The translations under genes and the position numbers were made by a program. Under the pieces are notes generated by a model that worked only from the letters and a program-made list of their open reading frames with translations, was not told the DNA's origin and made no database searches. Shown piece after piece: positions 1-9,934 of a DNA stretch of 64,000 bases. Position 1 is the stretch's first letter, and every line of letters begins with the position of its first letter. The DNA is from Bemisia tabaci (lineage: Eukaryota; Arthropoda; Insecta; Hemiptera; Aleyrodidae): positions 3,485,501 through 3,549,500 of the forward strand of contig NC_092798.1 in NCBI RefSeq assembly GCF_918797505.1. The letters run 5' to 3'.

Positions 1-93
1 AGCAAACACCTTAATAATCGATTCTTTACCATAGGTTCAAATGGCATAACAATCGATATATCGCAATTCACGCCACGCCACTGGATCCGGCAA
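1..93. repeat. Fold-back family I, right part, cut by window start
   Basis: The sequence AATCGATTCTTTACCATAGG, then AAATGGCATAACAATCGAT and a segment ending GCCACGCCACTGG, matches the right arm of the fold-back at 15075-15236. The left arm would lie before base 1. No coding capacity. Confidence 0.7.
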
Positions 94-264
94 CCATCTC
101 TAGCATGTTACGGGAGACGGGAGTAAGTCACTTAACAAGTAAGACACTTCGGCTTGAGCTTTAAGGTGTAAAGACCGCGTTCTGAGATGAGGAACTGCTG
201 TTCTCTGCTCAATGTAAAATTGGCATAAGTGCCAATCAGTTCTCTGGACTAATATGTGCTAGAA
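94..264. other. Intergenic, nothing recognised
   Basis: No ORF of note, no repeat match that I could see elsewhere in the window. Confidence 0.5.
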
Positions 265-560
265 AGACTGAATCGAAAATAATAGTTACAAATTGCAAAT
301 CCCTTAACTAATAAGGGCTTGTAGGACTGAATCGATAATAGTTGTTCCACAATGCAAAATTCCGTCTATATGTGCTGACTGCAGCTTTCACAAAAATAGA
401 CTACATTTTGCCATCAGTAACTACAATTTGGACCACAATTCGCTATTGGAATTACACTTTCTATAGCTCATCCGTATAAACACTTATGAGCGTAAGAAAC
501 TAATGGCACATACGTTCTTTCTGAACTGAGACAAAAATTGTAGTTCCTAATTGCCAAATT
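265..560. repeat. Decayed family G fragments
   Basis: Several pieces resemble family G arms: AATAGTTACAAATTGCAAAT near 280, CACAATGCAAAATTCCG near 350, CTACATTTTGCCATCAGTAACTAC near 402 and GGACCACAATTCGC near 430. They alternate in orientation, as in a decayed fold-back or two nested ones. Limits uncertain. Confidence 0.4.
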
Positions 561-701
561 TACTCCATTTATAACCTCTGCACAGGAAATTAATGACACG
601 AATGTTCTTGCTGAAAAGAGCTAGGAAAAGTAATTCCTTTAATGCATTCAGCCCAATAAAGTCTCCTTTGCGAATAAGTATCTGGCTGCGTGGAATCGTG
701 C

Positions 702-790
702 TTGGACAACTAAACTTCTTAAGGCTAAAAGGAACTATACGGCACACAGACACTACGTACATAGTTCCTTCTAGCATAAATAAGTTCAAC
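702..790. repeat. Fold-back family H, copy 1
   Basis: Left arm TTGGAC then GCTAAAAGGAACTAT; right arm ATAGTTCCTTCTAGCATAAA then GTTCAA is its inverse. Same arm core as the copies at 46778 and 51150. About 90 bp, non-coding. Confidence 0.6.
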
Positions 791-795
791 TTGGT

Positions 796-1826
796 TTCTT
801 GCCCGTTTGAAGATGCTTGTCCGATTGAGAAACATGTCATGCTACTTTATGGCTTTCTGGTTTCAACTGAAAACTACGACTGAATCTGATTCAATTGGAC
901 ATCGCAAACCCGGGGGATGCTATCTACGCGCAAAAAACGAGCCGAGGTCTGGGAATTGGAAGCTCCGATAAAATCTACTATTTGATTATTTTTCGTCGTC
1001 CGAAGACAATATGATGCTCTCATTCTGGCCGAGCAAGTCTATTTATTCAGCCAAAAATTACTGCTGAATTTTATTTCGTTTGTCAGCGCGGACTGAAAGA
1101 GAAGCTACTTTTAAAGGAAAAACGAGTTGATGTCTGGGATCCGAAGGACCGCGGATAAAACTGGCTACGACGCTATACCCCGGCAGGCTTTTCCTTTCAT
1201 CACACGGTGTGTACGGAAACTGTTCGGCAAAAATATCAGTGCTTCAACAGTACGTTTTCAATGCTTTCCCAAGAAAATCAGTACCTCCTCCTGAGAAAAA
1301 GACAGTTCTTATTCAGTATCTTCAGGTGAAAAAATTCGAAAATTTTCAAAAATCCTATAACGAGCTAATTGCGACTAGCTTGAATGCTCGATTAAATCAA
1401 ACTTTTCAAACGTACAGGTCATAAGTGGGCTTAAGACCGTTCCGTCCGACAACAAGCTCCGTTACGGAGTAACAATAACATCGCAAGGCGCTGCAAGCAA
1501 CTATTTTAACGTTCCGGAGTGCAGATTGCATAAACGGCGGACTTGAAGGCGCTCTGTATACACGTTGTAGTGCATTGTAGTGTATTTGCGGATAATCAGA
1601 TTCGATGATGTTGCAAAGAGCAAGGTGTTATCAGAGGGATGCCTAGCATCATGAAAAAGCTGTCTAATTTAAACAGAAATTTAATATGAACTTATTTTAG
1701 AAAAGGGACAAATTACAGTTTTGTGACATCCAGGGACGGTATTTGCCATGCAAACACATGAATTTTTGCAGATTTGATGATTCAATAATAACTCATTGAT
1801 AAGAAAAATACGTCAAATTTTAAAGG
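796..1826. other. About 1 kb without recognised feature
   Basis: Mixed composition with stops in all frames except short ORFs, the longest 71 codons at 1209-1424. That ORF has no recognisable motif. I saw no match to the repeat families of this window. Confidence 0.45.
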
Positions 1827-1950
1827 TAGAGTGCCTACACATATAAACAGAGTATGACCATTTTTGTGCCCGTTTTTAATTGGTCATGAAAAGAAGGCTG
1901 AGACGGTGCGCATGAGGCCGTAAGTAAGCAAACAACATGGCGACTCCACG
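1827..1950 (+). repeat. Family L, left-arm fragment
   Basis: TAGAGTGCC, AACAGAGTATGACCATTTTTG, TTTTTAATTGGTCA and GGCCGTAAGTAAGCAAAC align in order with the left arm of the complete L copy at 56302-56733. No right arm follows, so this is a truncated copy. Confidence 0.6.
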
Positions 1951-1999
1951 CAACCGAGGAACTACCTTCAGAGGAAATGGTTTATTGAATAATCATGGA

Positions 2000-2427
2000 A
2001 TCCTTTGTGAGAGCTAAAGGCTTTAAAAAACCCATATTTCTTATGCATATTTTGTAATTAGGAGCGTATATTTCAGACTGATTTCTCGATGCGCTCATCG
2101 TGATTTCTGAACCATATTCTATAAGAAACGACAATTCCTTTTGCTCTGGCTGAAGTTTACAACACTGTCGTGCTAATGAAGAACGCCGTATGAACATTCG
2201 AGAGTTGCCAAATTTCCTTCGATAAAATGTTTATTTTTGGAAAGTTATGAGCATTTTTCCTTTAAATTTTCAGAATCATTAGGTAAAATTGCAAACTAAA
2301 ATATCTGAAAAATTGGGAGGAAAATATCCATAAATTTACCAGGATATTCGCATTTCATCAAAGGAAATTTGGCAACACCTGAAGGTTCCTACGGCGTTTT
2401 TCTTTAGCACGGCAAAACAGCGGGGCA
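2000..2427 (+). repeat. Family M right-arm fragment, interrupted by family A copy 1
   Basis: TTTCAGACTG, GATGCGCTCATCGTGATTTC and GAAGTTTACAACA match the right arm of the 0.6-kb fold-back M at 52884-53502. The match breaks at 2164 and resumes after 2415 as AACAG-GGGGCA, so element A was inserted into M. Confidence 0.65.
2165..2415. mobile_element. Fold-back family A, copy 1
   Basis: About 250 bp. Left end reads CTGTCGTGCTAATGAAGAAC and the right end is its near inverse. Both sides carry the exact 4-bp target duplication AACA (2161-2164 and 2416-2419). Arms contain the family signature CGCCGTATGA..GTTGCCAAATTTCCTTCGATAAA and its inverse. Non-coding. Confidence 0.85.
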
Positions 2428-2691
2428 ATTATTGAAATTGGTAGACAAAGCTATAGACAAAGATGACAAAAGGGATATGGAGAGATTCCATTGCAATTGG
2501 TGGAAGCTGGTGGTTGCAATGAACAACGGCAGAGGGTAATAGACTAACTAACGAAAACCGTCGAGAAACCCGATGGTTAGTTCATCATTTTCTCCCTTTG
2601 TCTATAAAAACCACTTCTAACTACCGATAGGATTGCTCCATAGCCCATATATTTTCTTTTTGTATAGCTTTGAGTATCAATTTCAATAATT
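2427..2691. repeat. Fold-back family N, copy 1
   Basis: Starts AATTATTGAAATTG and ends with the exact inverse CAATTTCAATAATT. The arms continue with GGTAGACAAAGCTATAGAC and an inverse containing TATAGCTTTGAGTATC. A second copy lies at 14483-14712. Non-coding. Confidence 0.75.
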
Positions 2692-2779
2692 AGCCGGCAG
2701 GCCCATTCTCCATTTCATTGAGAAAACATGTGAAGACTCCTAGGGACTCCTAGGAATTTTTTGGTGTTTGATCTGGGAG

Positions 2780-3120
2780 CGGCGTGGCGGCGGCTGTGAG
2801 GAAAATGACGGCGAAAGTGTGTTCCAAATTCAATAGCACATCACGGAGCGTCGCGGCGCCGCGCGAGCTAATACCGACGCCCGTCGCCCGTCGTCGCGGT
2901 GCCCGGGCCTCGAAACCCCAATCTCGTCCATTTCCAGGTAAGTGAGTTAAACTATTTGCTCGGCACCGATGCTTCGCATCGTGTCCTCGAGCTCTTCTTT
3001 ATGAGATTTTTCTCCGCTCGTGTTTTATGCTTTTAGCGTCTTCTTTCGGCACCCCCCCCCCTGCCCCCTCCTCACCCCTCCCCCCCGGCATGCCCCGCGC
3101 ACAGTGCAACGGGCCATTCG
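2780..3120. other. GC-rich, CpG-rich patch with C runs
   Basis: Locally much richer in CpG than its surroundings, followed by C-rich runs (CCCCCCCCC from 3052). Such patches in insect DNA may mark promoters or first exons, or may simply be compositional. It contains the possible exon described next. Confidence 0.5.
2805..2937 (+). CDS. Possible first coding exon ending at a consensus 5' splice site
   Basis: ATG at 2805 opens 44 codons without a stop. They end at TTTCCAG followed by GTAAGTGAG, a near-perfect animal donor site at 2938, leaving phase 1. The predicted peptide is rich in Arg, Ser, Pro and Ala and has no domain I recognise. It could equally be a 5' UTR, or GC-rich sequence with a chance donor. 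I found no convincing downstream exon, so this is only a candidate. Confidence 0.25.
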
Positions 3121-3240
3121 CAAAGGTCGCACATGGAATTTATCCACCACAAATGCTAATGTTGAAGTTTATTTTGTCACGATATGAATTTGAATGCATC
3201 GACCGTTCTCAAAAATATTTAAGCGGCTGAAAATCAAATA

Positions 3241-3489
3241 CAGTACTCTCTCGCTATAACGAATCGGCAAGGGACCGGGCGATTCCTTCGCAAAAGAGAG
3301 ATTTTCGATGGAATAAGTATCGTTATAGCGAGAAAATCTTCCAAGGGGACGGGCGAATCCTTGGCAAAAGAGAGATTGTCGTTATAATGAGTGTCGTTAT
3401 AGCGGGAAAATCGATCAAGGGACGGGGCAATTCCTTTGCAAAAGAGAGATTTTCGTTATAATGAGTGTCGTTAGAGCAGAAGAATACTG
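3241..3489. mobile_element. Pogo/Tigger-like short element with internal tandem repeats
   Basis: Ends CAGTACTCTCTCGCTATAAC on the left and its imperfect inverse on the right (CGTTAGAGCAGAAGAATACTG). The left flank ends in TA. CAGT-starting ends with a CGCTATAACG core recall pogo/Tc1-mariner inverted repeats. Inside are three diverged units of about 75 bp (GGGACGGGCGAATCC..AAAAGAGAGATT..GTCGTTATA). Too short to encode a transposase. Confidence 0.5.
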
Positions 3490-3524
3490 AATTGAATTTT
3501 TGGTGGTCCGGTGTTGTTTAGACA

Positions 3525-3711
3525 TACTGCCGTGCTAAGAAGAAACGTTGTATGAACCCTCAAGCTCAAGCGTTGCTGAATTTCCTTTGATAAAAAACGA
3601 ATTTCCTGGTACTCTTATGGATATTTTCCATCCATCATTTCAGAGAATTTCGTTTGCAATTTCATTTTAAAATCCTGAAAATTTCAAGGAAAAATATACG
3701 TAACTTTCCTC

Positions 3712-3714
<3 letters not shown>
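3525..3714. mobile_element. Fold-back family A, copy 2, truncated
   Basis: Begins CTGCCGTGCTAAG and follows the family A interior (AATTTCAAGGAAAAATA, CTTTCCTC) until 3714. There an A-tract replaces the expected right arm. Confidence 0.7.

Positions 3715-3756
<42 letters not shown>
3715..3756 (+). repeat. A-tract of about 42 bases
   Basis: Uninterrupted A run at the break point of family A copy 2. It could be the scar of a retroposed insertion or a slippage-expanded run. Confidence 0.85.
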
Positions 3757-3757
<1 letters not shown>

Positions 3758-4500
3758 AAGCAGTGAACTCCAACACAATGTGTTGATAAGGCGCGTCATT
3801 AACTCGCACATATCAACCCCTTTAGTTTTCATTTACAGAGATTTCAAAAAAGGCAAGCAGCACAACAAGAGAATTCACGATCCAACACTGCAAGGTCAAC
3901 GACGCACCTTCACGAGACCGTGTATTGTGAATCTAAAAAGCTATTCGAACAAATTTAAGTTTTTTGATCTGCCTCAAGCAAAATCTTATCAGATTCTTGA
4001 AGAAAAGTGCTACGGAAAAATTTAAGCGAAGAAAGGAAAAATTCTGTCGAACTCCTAGAAGATAAAGTCGATTTAAAGGTATTTTGGGGGTAAAATACCC
4101 AAATTACCGGTATTATAAATACCGTTATATTATTGAAAAGAAATTGACTCGATATAAATGCAATTGTATTAAATATGTCTTGATTTTGTTATTTTAAACG
4201 TCTTTTCATGCAAAGAAGCTCAACCATGTCCATGCTTTATTCATTCATGAATTGAAAGTAAGCAATCCACATCCCGAAAATCTACCGATTTGCCGTAAAA
4301 AATCGCAGAAACTTGATATACCAGGTCGATGTACCCACACTTTGAATTAACTTCACACAACAGTATGATTAGTTCTTTTCTAGATTTTGAGAAAAGAATC
4401 TCGTCAGGGTCACCACTTTGTTGAGCTCAGAAAAAAGGTCAACAATATTATAGATAAATCAACACATTTTTATTAATAATACCTTTTTAAGGATAAATTA
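3757..4500. other. AT-rich intergenic stretch
   Basis: No feature recognised. Around 4074-4130 there is a small GGTATTTTGGGGGTAAAATACC-type inverted motif and repeated GGTATTATAAATACC bases. An ORF running through the A-tract (3654-4025) gains its length from poly-lysine codons. Confidence 0.4.
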
Positions 4501-4554
4501 TGAATGGAAGAATCATACAAGCAGGACTTCTTTTTTCATATATACTAGGGGCTT

Positions 4555-4578
4555 ATGGGGCTGCTTCGCAGCCCCTTA
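4555..4578. other. Perfect GC hairpin in AT-rich DNA
   Basis: GGGGCTGC-TTC-GCAGCCCC is a perfect 8-bp stem with a three-base loop, followed by TTATTTTT. It looks like an intrinsic terminator, but the surroundings are eukaryotic. It lies beyond the poly(A)-like end of the minus-strand candidate gene. Confidence 0.6.
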
Positions 4579-4609
4579 TTTTTCCTGTACACTTTTCACT
4601 TTCACATGT

Positions 4610-4650
4610 TTTTTTTTTTTTTTTTTTTATTTATTTATTTTCATTTAATT
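4610..4650 (-). promoter_or_regulatory. Possible polyadenylation region, minus strand
   Basis: On the minus strand three overlapping AATAAA motifs (AATAAATAAATAAA) directly precede a run of about 19 A. This lies about 200 bp downstream of the stop codon at 4832. It fits a poly(A) site, or the scar of a retroposed transcript. Confidence 0.3.
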
Positions 4651-4831
4651 TTCTGTTTTGTCTTTGAATCGGGTCTAATTATTTCTTTGAGAGAATAAAT
4701 ATAACAAATGTTTTCAAAAATTGTAATTTTATTTAGTAAACTTTAAACTAAAATTTTGTTTTAATCTTCATACAAAATTATTTTTTAGGTTTTACATTTG
4801 TTTTCAAACTAATTTTAAAGAAGATTTTTTT

Positions 4832-5374
4832 TTATTTTTTAAATACTTTGCTTTTTTTTCGATTAAATTGTTGATTCTTCTTTTGCCATTTCTGTCCTGC
4901 TTTTCTTCCTATATTTCCTACAACTTTGCTCTTCTTCTTTCCTCCTTTTGTCTTTTCTTTTTTTGCTTCTTCTTTTTCTTCTTCAGTAGCTGTTCCTTCT
5001 GGTTCTTCTTCTTTTTCTGCTCCTGTTTTAACTTCATCTAATTTTTCCGCTTTTTCTTCTTCGTTTTTTCCATGTTTAGTCTGCTTTCTGGTTTCCGTAT
5101 TTGCTGGTATGTTATCTTTTCATTAAATAAAAAAATTATATTCATTTCGGTGGTAAATTATATTCATTGAACCGACTGAAAATTTGGTAACAAAATTTTC
5201 ATCAAAGTTCTGATCATCAATTTTATACTTCCGAAATGAAGAAATGAAACTTTGATTTTATATACTAATAACAGAGTTAAGTTCTTGCTTCACTAAACGA
5301 ACATGCGAAGAATTCTGGAAAACGCGACCACGTTTTGGAGGACGACCGCCTCGGTCATTGAAAATTTCACTCAT
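4832..5374 (-). CDS. Possible two-exon gene for a 126-residue charged, AT-hook-like protein
   Basis: Exon 1 runs 5374 to 5266: an ATG and 36 codons plus one base, containing GGRPPKRGRV, which resembles an AT-hook DNA-binding motif. A donor GTATAT at 5265 and an acceptor CATACCAG ending at 5104 define a 162-bp AT-rich intron. Exon 2 runs 5103 to 4832 and joins in frame, giving 89 more residues and a TAA. Residues about 45-90 are a Glu/Lys-rich stretch; the C-terminus is very basic (GRKAGQKWQKK). Neither exon is long enough to stand out alone, and the matching phase is the main support. No family recognised. It might be viral or foreign DNA, given the AT-rich island, or chance open frames in purine-rich sequence. 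Confidence 0.35.
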
Positions 5375-5900
5375 AACAACTGTTAAATTTAAAATTAAAA
5401 TTAGTAAAAATTATTATTATTTTAACAAAATCATAACTGAAAAGTTCAATTTTTAAATTAAAAAAAATAAATCAGAAGAAAAATGATGAAATGAAAATGG
5501 AAATTAATAATAAACATATTTATACACATTGAAAAGAAACAGCGTGAAAAGTTCTGATCGGAAATGAGAAAAAAAAACTTGGAGGTTATTGCCTTAATGA
5601 GGAAAAATTGGCAATAGGAAAAAGATGGAACCAATCATGAAAAACCGTAAAAAAAAAAAACCGCGGGAAAAGAAAAATGTAAGTTGATGGCAGTTGAGTG
5701 TTGGAAGTAACCTCACTTAATGATGATTGTTGAATGAAAACAGCTGATAAAAAGACAGCAAACAGTAAAGTAAGATGCGTAGCAACAAAACTTTTCCGAA
5801 AAACAAAAAACAAAAAACCCCCACTTCCCCTCATCCAATTTATGAGTTTTTAGGGATTTAAAAATCGGGGACGAACCCCAGAAAATAATTTATAGTTTTC

Positions 5901-6496
5901 CCGAAGCATTGAGAACAACACCTTTCAAATGAACCAACGCCCCTCGCAATTAGTACGGTGGTTGATTCACAATTTCATTCTATTTTTCAAATTAAATATT
6001 AAGATTAGGTTAAGATGAAGAGAAAAAGTGGTCGCCACGGAGACCATTTAGCATAGCATATGCTTCAACAGGTACCAACTTTTGAAAAGTATAACCGAGG
6101 TTACAGATCTGTCAAAGCAACGTTTTGAACAAAACGGAGGAGTTAAATTCTCATTCCGAGAGTGCCGACCTGCTCAGCCATCCTCGAATCAGTTCGCTTG
6201 ATTCTGCTTATATATGCATATTTTAAATCAGCGCGTCGCATTCTTAGGCTTTTTTTAAAAAAACCAAGTAACGTAGACTCTTGGTATTCACTGCACATAA
6301 ACTAGCGACCCCCAGAATGAGAAACAACTTTAAATCATAATTATTGATGGATAAATAAACTTTTTACACGCTTTGGAAAATCTCAGAAGTTCGCGGTAGT
6401 CACTTTTCGGTAAGGAACTAAGGGACTCGGTTATTGTATCGAGCAGGGTTCGAAACGATCGCAAAGGCGGTATACTACGTATACGCGCCAAAAAAA
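5901..6496. other. No recognised feature
   Basis: Ordinary mixed sequence. No ORF of interest and no repeat match seen. Confidence 0.4.
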
Positions 6497-6502
6497 AAAA
6501 AC

Positions 6503-6571
6503 TATTTTATCGAAGGAAATATGGCAACTCTCGAATGTTCATACGGCGTTTTTCCTCGGCACGGCAGCACT
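6503..6571. mobile_element. Fold-back family A, copy 3, right arm only
   Basis: TTTTATCGAAGGAAATATGG, CAACTCTCGAATGTTCATAC and GGCGTTTTTCCTCGGCACGG match the family A right arm. The preceding A run (6490-6500) marks the truncation point. Confidence 0.75.
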
Positions 6572-6699
6572 AATGAATATTGCTGCAAAAAGAGAATTAA
6601 AAAAACGTATTTTCAAAGCCTAAAAAATATTTGATGAGTCCAGTAATTCTCAAAAAGACTCAAGTAACACTTACCGTAAACACTTGACTTTACAAGCTC

Positions 6700-6862
6700 G
6701 ACAGTCAGCGGCAAGGCGTGAATAATCGATATTCTCCCATTTGAAGCTGTCGAAAAAAATCGATTATTAAGGTGTCCGTTGCGAACACCCTATTTATCGA
6801 TCCTTTTCTATAGGTCTAAATGGCAGATCAATCTACATCGCAAAGCACGCATGGACAAACTT
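6700..6862. repeat. Fold-back family I, copy 2
   Basis: Contains ATTATTAAGGTGTCCGTTGCGAACACC in the loop region with ATCGATATTCTCCCATTTGAAG and TTTATCGATCCTTTTCTATAGG arms, as in the copy at 15075. The right end is near GCAAAGCACGC. Confidence 0.65.
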
Positions 6863-7056
6863 GACAACTATTTGAGAAGAGCCGATTCAATTTCAAGGAA
6901 TGCTTCTGATTTTGATTCAACACGAAATTTTACCGGACACGGTTCTTTCGGCCATTTCTTAGACAGATTTATCTTCTGAAGAAATCTTACCTTACCGAAA
7001 CACACCTATTTTGACTGAGCAAATTTTGAGATTATTGAGAGCAAGCTGGTATCTTA

Positions 7057-7125
7057 CCTGAAACAAACAGAAAATAGAGAAAATTTAGTAGGTATTATGC
7101 TAGGAGATAAAAATAATTAGAATGG
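7057..7125. repeat. Repeat U, copy 1
   Basis: ACCTGAAACAAACAGAAAAT then GAGAAAATTTAG..ATTATGCTAGGAGATAAA..TAATTAGAATGGA aligns over about 70 bp with 50808-50880. On the minus strand both begin near a splice-like pyrimidine tract, TTTCAG then GTAAG or GTATG. Confidence 0.5.
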
Positions 7126-7584
7126 AATACAGATAACCATAAGGAAGATATTCAAAATTGCACAAAAAATACTGAATTTTAATTCAAGTCGCATATCAAA
7201 CAGCGAAGTAATGCCACAGGACAGTTCCGGTATGTCATCACCTGATAAGGGTAGTTTAGGTTCAGTTTACTTTTCAAATTCAAGGTATGTAAGTCAGAGA
7301 GATCTTCACCCTCTTGGATTCATACAGTATCAAACATATAATTCAGACCCTCGAATCTTTTTCAGCCGCGCCACTGTTCGGAACTGCTCCACCCTGTAAT
7401 TGATGAATGAACTTTTTGTCAGCAAAAAGAGTGCTTCCTAAAGAAAATTAAACCGAAAAATTTAATAAACCATTTTCAAACATCTGCACTCTGTAGTAAT
7501 GAAAATGTAAACATTTGAAGTCTTCCCATCGTCTCAGACTCTCTCATTGATTCGCTTCCTTTGTGCGGCAATTTTGTGGGTCAA
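7126..7584. other. No recognised feature
   Basis: A 62-codon plus-strand ORF at 7211-7399 has no motif. No repeat match seen. Confidence 0.4.
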
Positions 7585-7733
7585 AACGTGAATAGAACTG
7601 CATTTTGCAATATAAAACTATCAACTCAGGCTCGTCCATAAGAGCTGTTTCCTGCATGGTTCGACCAATGATACACGTGGAGTTCCTAATATGAGTCAGA
7701 AGTATAGTTCCTAATTGCAAAATGTAGGCCATT
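7585..7733. repeat. Fold-back family G, copy 2
   Basis: Left arm ACTGCATTTTGCAATATAAA pairs with right arm ATAGTTCCTAATTGCAAAAT. The GAGTC/GCTC core next to the arms matches the copies at 46410 and 62343. Confidence 0.65.
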
Positions 7734-7945
7734 ACTTCAATACTGGATACAAATATTCGTGCTCTGAAGTAGTCCGTGTTGCAGGTGCAAAGTTTTGAAG
7801 GCGCGCAGACTAGTCTTAATGTCAAACAAGCCACACAGTGAAATGAGCCGTAAAAAGAAGTCAGATGTTAACTTTTTTTCTTCTTTTCATTTTTTTTTAT
7901 TTTTTAAACTGCAAATTTGGAATTTTATCTCAGAAAATTACAACA

Positions 7946-8177
7946 TTTGGACGTGTTTCTGTGAAACGGAACTAAGCGCCAATTTGAGTTCCTCATGAGG
8001 ATCAGAGTCCCGGATAGCGCGTTCTGTCAAACGGAACTAAGTGCCATTGAAAAGCACAGCGAGTATAGGACGGATCGAGCATCGCGTTCCGCAACACCCG
8101 CCAATTCAAGCCCCCAGCCCCCCTCTCCCTTCATCCCATAATGGCGCTTAGTTCCGTTTGATAGAAATACATCCATT
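7946..8177. repeat. Fold-back family H, copy 2, compound
   Basis: Left TTGGACGTGTTTCTGTGAAA then CGGAACTAAG; right CTTAGTTCCGTTTGATAGAAATAC then ATCCA. A second internal TTCTGTCAAACGGAACTAAG at 8021 suggests a partial duplication of the left arm. Confidence 0.65.
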
Positions 8178-8794
8178 TAAAGAAAGATTTATCGAAAAAA
8201 AACCCATATTAACCACTTGCAAACTTATACATTGGACACGATCAAAGATAAATTCTGTTAAGAATTCACATCATATCTAGCGTTCCCGATTGACCTAACC
8301 CGCTGTGCGGCGCTTGCCCTTGTAAACAGCCCCTCCCCCTCCCCCATTCCGGGTCCAAGTCGCGAAAACGGGTCCGGCGATTGCAGCGGGGAATTCGCTC
8401 CGGAGAGGATCTCGCGGGGAAACTTTATTGCTTCGTTTAGAAGTATTTAGTGAGCTGAGCTCGCGGTATTTTTACCATGTGTGCCCGACTGCCCGTTCAT
8501 CGGAAAAAGGGCCCCGCTGCACAGAGAAAAATTATTAGCCCAGCGAGTTAGGTTGACAGATCAGATTTTGAGATTTCGACGAAAAACACTTTCCGGTGTC
8601 CTGAAAAATAAATTGCGAGAATTTCTGTTAGTCTTCTTTCTTTTCTAAATGGAGAGCAAAATTTTGCCTTCCAATCCGGGAGTTTCATACCTTGAACATA
8701 GAATATGATAATTTGAAGTAGCTTTTTCTCCGAGCTTCGCTTTTCGAATGATAAACGTCAAACCTTCACAATTGCTGTTCGGTTTGACATTTAC
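8178..8794. other. Intergenic, GC-rich patch 8280-8430
   Basis: CpG-rich segment with C runs, then ordinary sequence. No ORF or repeat recognised. Confidence 0.4.
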
Positions 8795-8925
8795 AATTGG
8801 ACGTATTTCTATCAAACGGAACTAGGTGCACTAAGACATGAGCTCTGATCCCCAAAGGTATACATGCATAACAGGGCTCACGCCTTAATGCACATAGTTC
8901 TGTTTGATAGAAATACGTCCAATTG
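8795..8925. repeat. Fold-back family H, copy 3
   Basis: CAATTGGACGTATTTCTATC followed by AAACGGAACTA, mirrored by TAGTTCTGTTTGATAGAAATAC then GTCCAATTG. The loop carries ACATGAGC and its inverse GGGCTCACG around ATGCATAACA, shared with copy 4 (20960). Confidence 0.8.
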
Positions 8926-9115
8926 ATTTTGAATTACAATGATTGAAGGACTAGGAAGACAAGGCGCAAAAAATCAGTATTTTCTTTTAAAAATGAGAAA
9001 CCTGAGAATCGCGATTCAGCAGACAAATACTGCACAAAGAATTAATGCGTAAGGAATTGCTTACTTTTCAGGTTGTCTTTATACACGCGGGGCATTCGAC
9101 GGAAAATTTTGGCGC

Positions 9116-9473
9116 CTCTTGTGGAATTTCCGAAATTTTTCATTACTTCCGGACCGCTCTCCAAAAAGCAGTATTATCCAAACTTTCCGAACTTTCAAGA
9201 CCAGTTCCGGGCCTTGTTGCGGGATTTGCAAATTTTTTCAAAAACTCAGCACTATATGCGGACTTTCCGGATTTTCAGGAGCAGTTCAGGACCTCCTTGC
9301 GGATTTTCCGCACTCCTTCAGTACATTCGAAAAATCAGTAATATATGCGGACTTTCCGGATTTTCAAGACCAGTTCCGGACCTCCTTGCGGAATTTCCGC
9401 ACTCCTTCATTACTTCCAGACCGTCCTCAACAAATCAGCACTCTCTCCGGACCTTTCGGATTATCAGACCAGT
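9116..9473 (+). repeat. Decayed minisatellite, four units of about 80-93 bp
   Basis: Repeated blocks contain GCGGACTTTCCGGATTTTCA, AGACCAGTTCCGGACCTCC and TTGCGGAATTTCCGCACTCC. Units differ by small indels. Overlapping open frames here arise from the repetition and are not taken as genes. Confidence 0.75.
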
Positions 9474-9934
9474 AGACATCCGAAGTCTGCAAAACGTGCC
9501 AAAACCTTCAGCCGGACCGGGAAGTAGCCAGGGGCAGGCGCCCCGGCCATCATTGCGGAGGGGGTCCCCGAAAAAAGGGGACTATCAATCGGCCAGGGGA
9601 AAAATCCGGAGGAGAGGGGGTCCAAAATAAGTCGTGAGGGAGGGTGGCCATTAATTAATATTTCCGACGCCCGAACTTGACGTGGAACGGACGGTGAGGG
9701 CGCGGCGCGAGGACCACGTTGCCAAATTCCATAAAAATCCGGATTTCACAGGAAAACATCTCGGGTGTAATCAGTGTGTTTCCGGGTGGATCCGACAACG
9801 CCGCGCTGGGACGAGAGCGAGAAGGCGGGGCCGTGTCGCGCCTCGTAGCGCCGGAGTGATTTTAAAATTGATGCTATTTCGATGAAAGCCCCCCTTCCCC
9901 CGTGTTGCCGAATCCCAAAAATGCGAGAGCCCCT
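9474..9934. other. GC-rich intergenic stretch
   Basis: CpG- and G-rich sequence with no recognised coding motif or repeat match. Confidence 0.4.

Larger units (their letters stand above)
4500..5900. other. AT-rich island, strand-asymmetric
   Basis: About 1.4 kb of distinctly higher A+T than the flanks, with long polypyrimidine runs on the plus strand (4880-5080) and A runs. It contains none of the fold-back families that crowd the rest of the window. The minus-strand ORF at 5586-5834 is low-complexity (Phe/Leu/Ser) and is not called. Confidence 0.55.

Noticed and set aside
3654..4025. 123-codon plus-strand ORF
   Set aside because: Length comes from the A-tract read as poly-lysine; the start lies in a family A element.
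4555..4586. Bacterial intrinsic terminator
   Set aside because: The hairpin plus T-run looks right, but no bacterial gene or operon surrounds it, so it is kept only as a hairpin.
4926..5126. Plus-strand ORF of 66 codons, Ser/Phe-rich
   Set aside because: It is the antisense of the Glu/Lys-rich minus-strand candidate exon and pure polypyrimidine.
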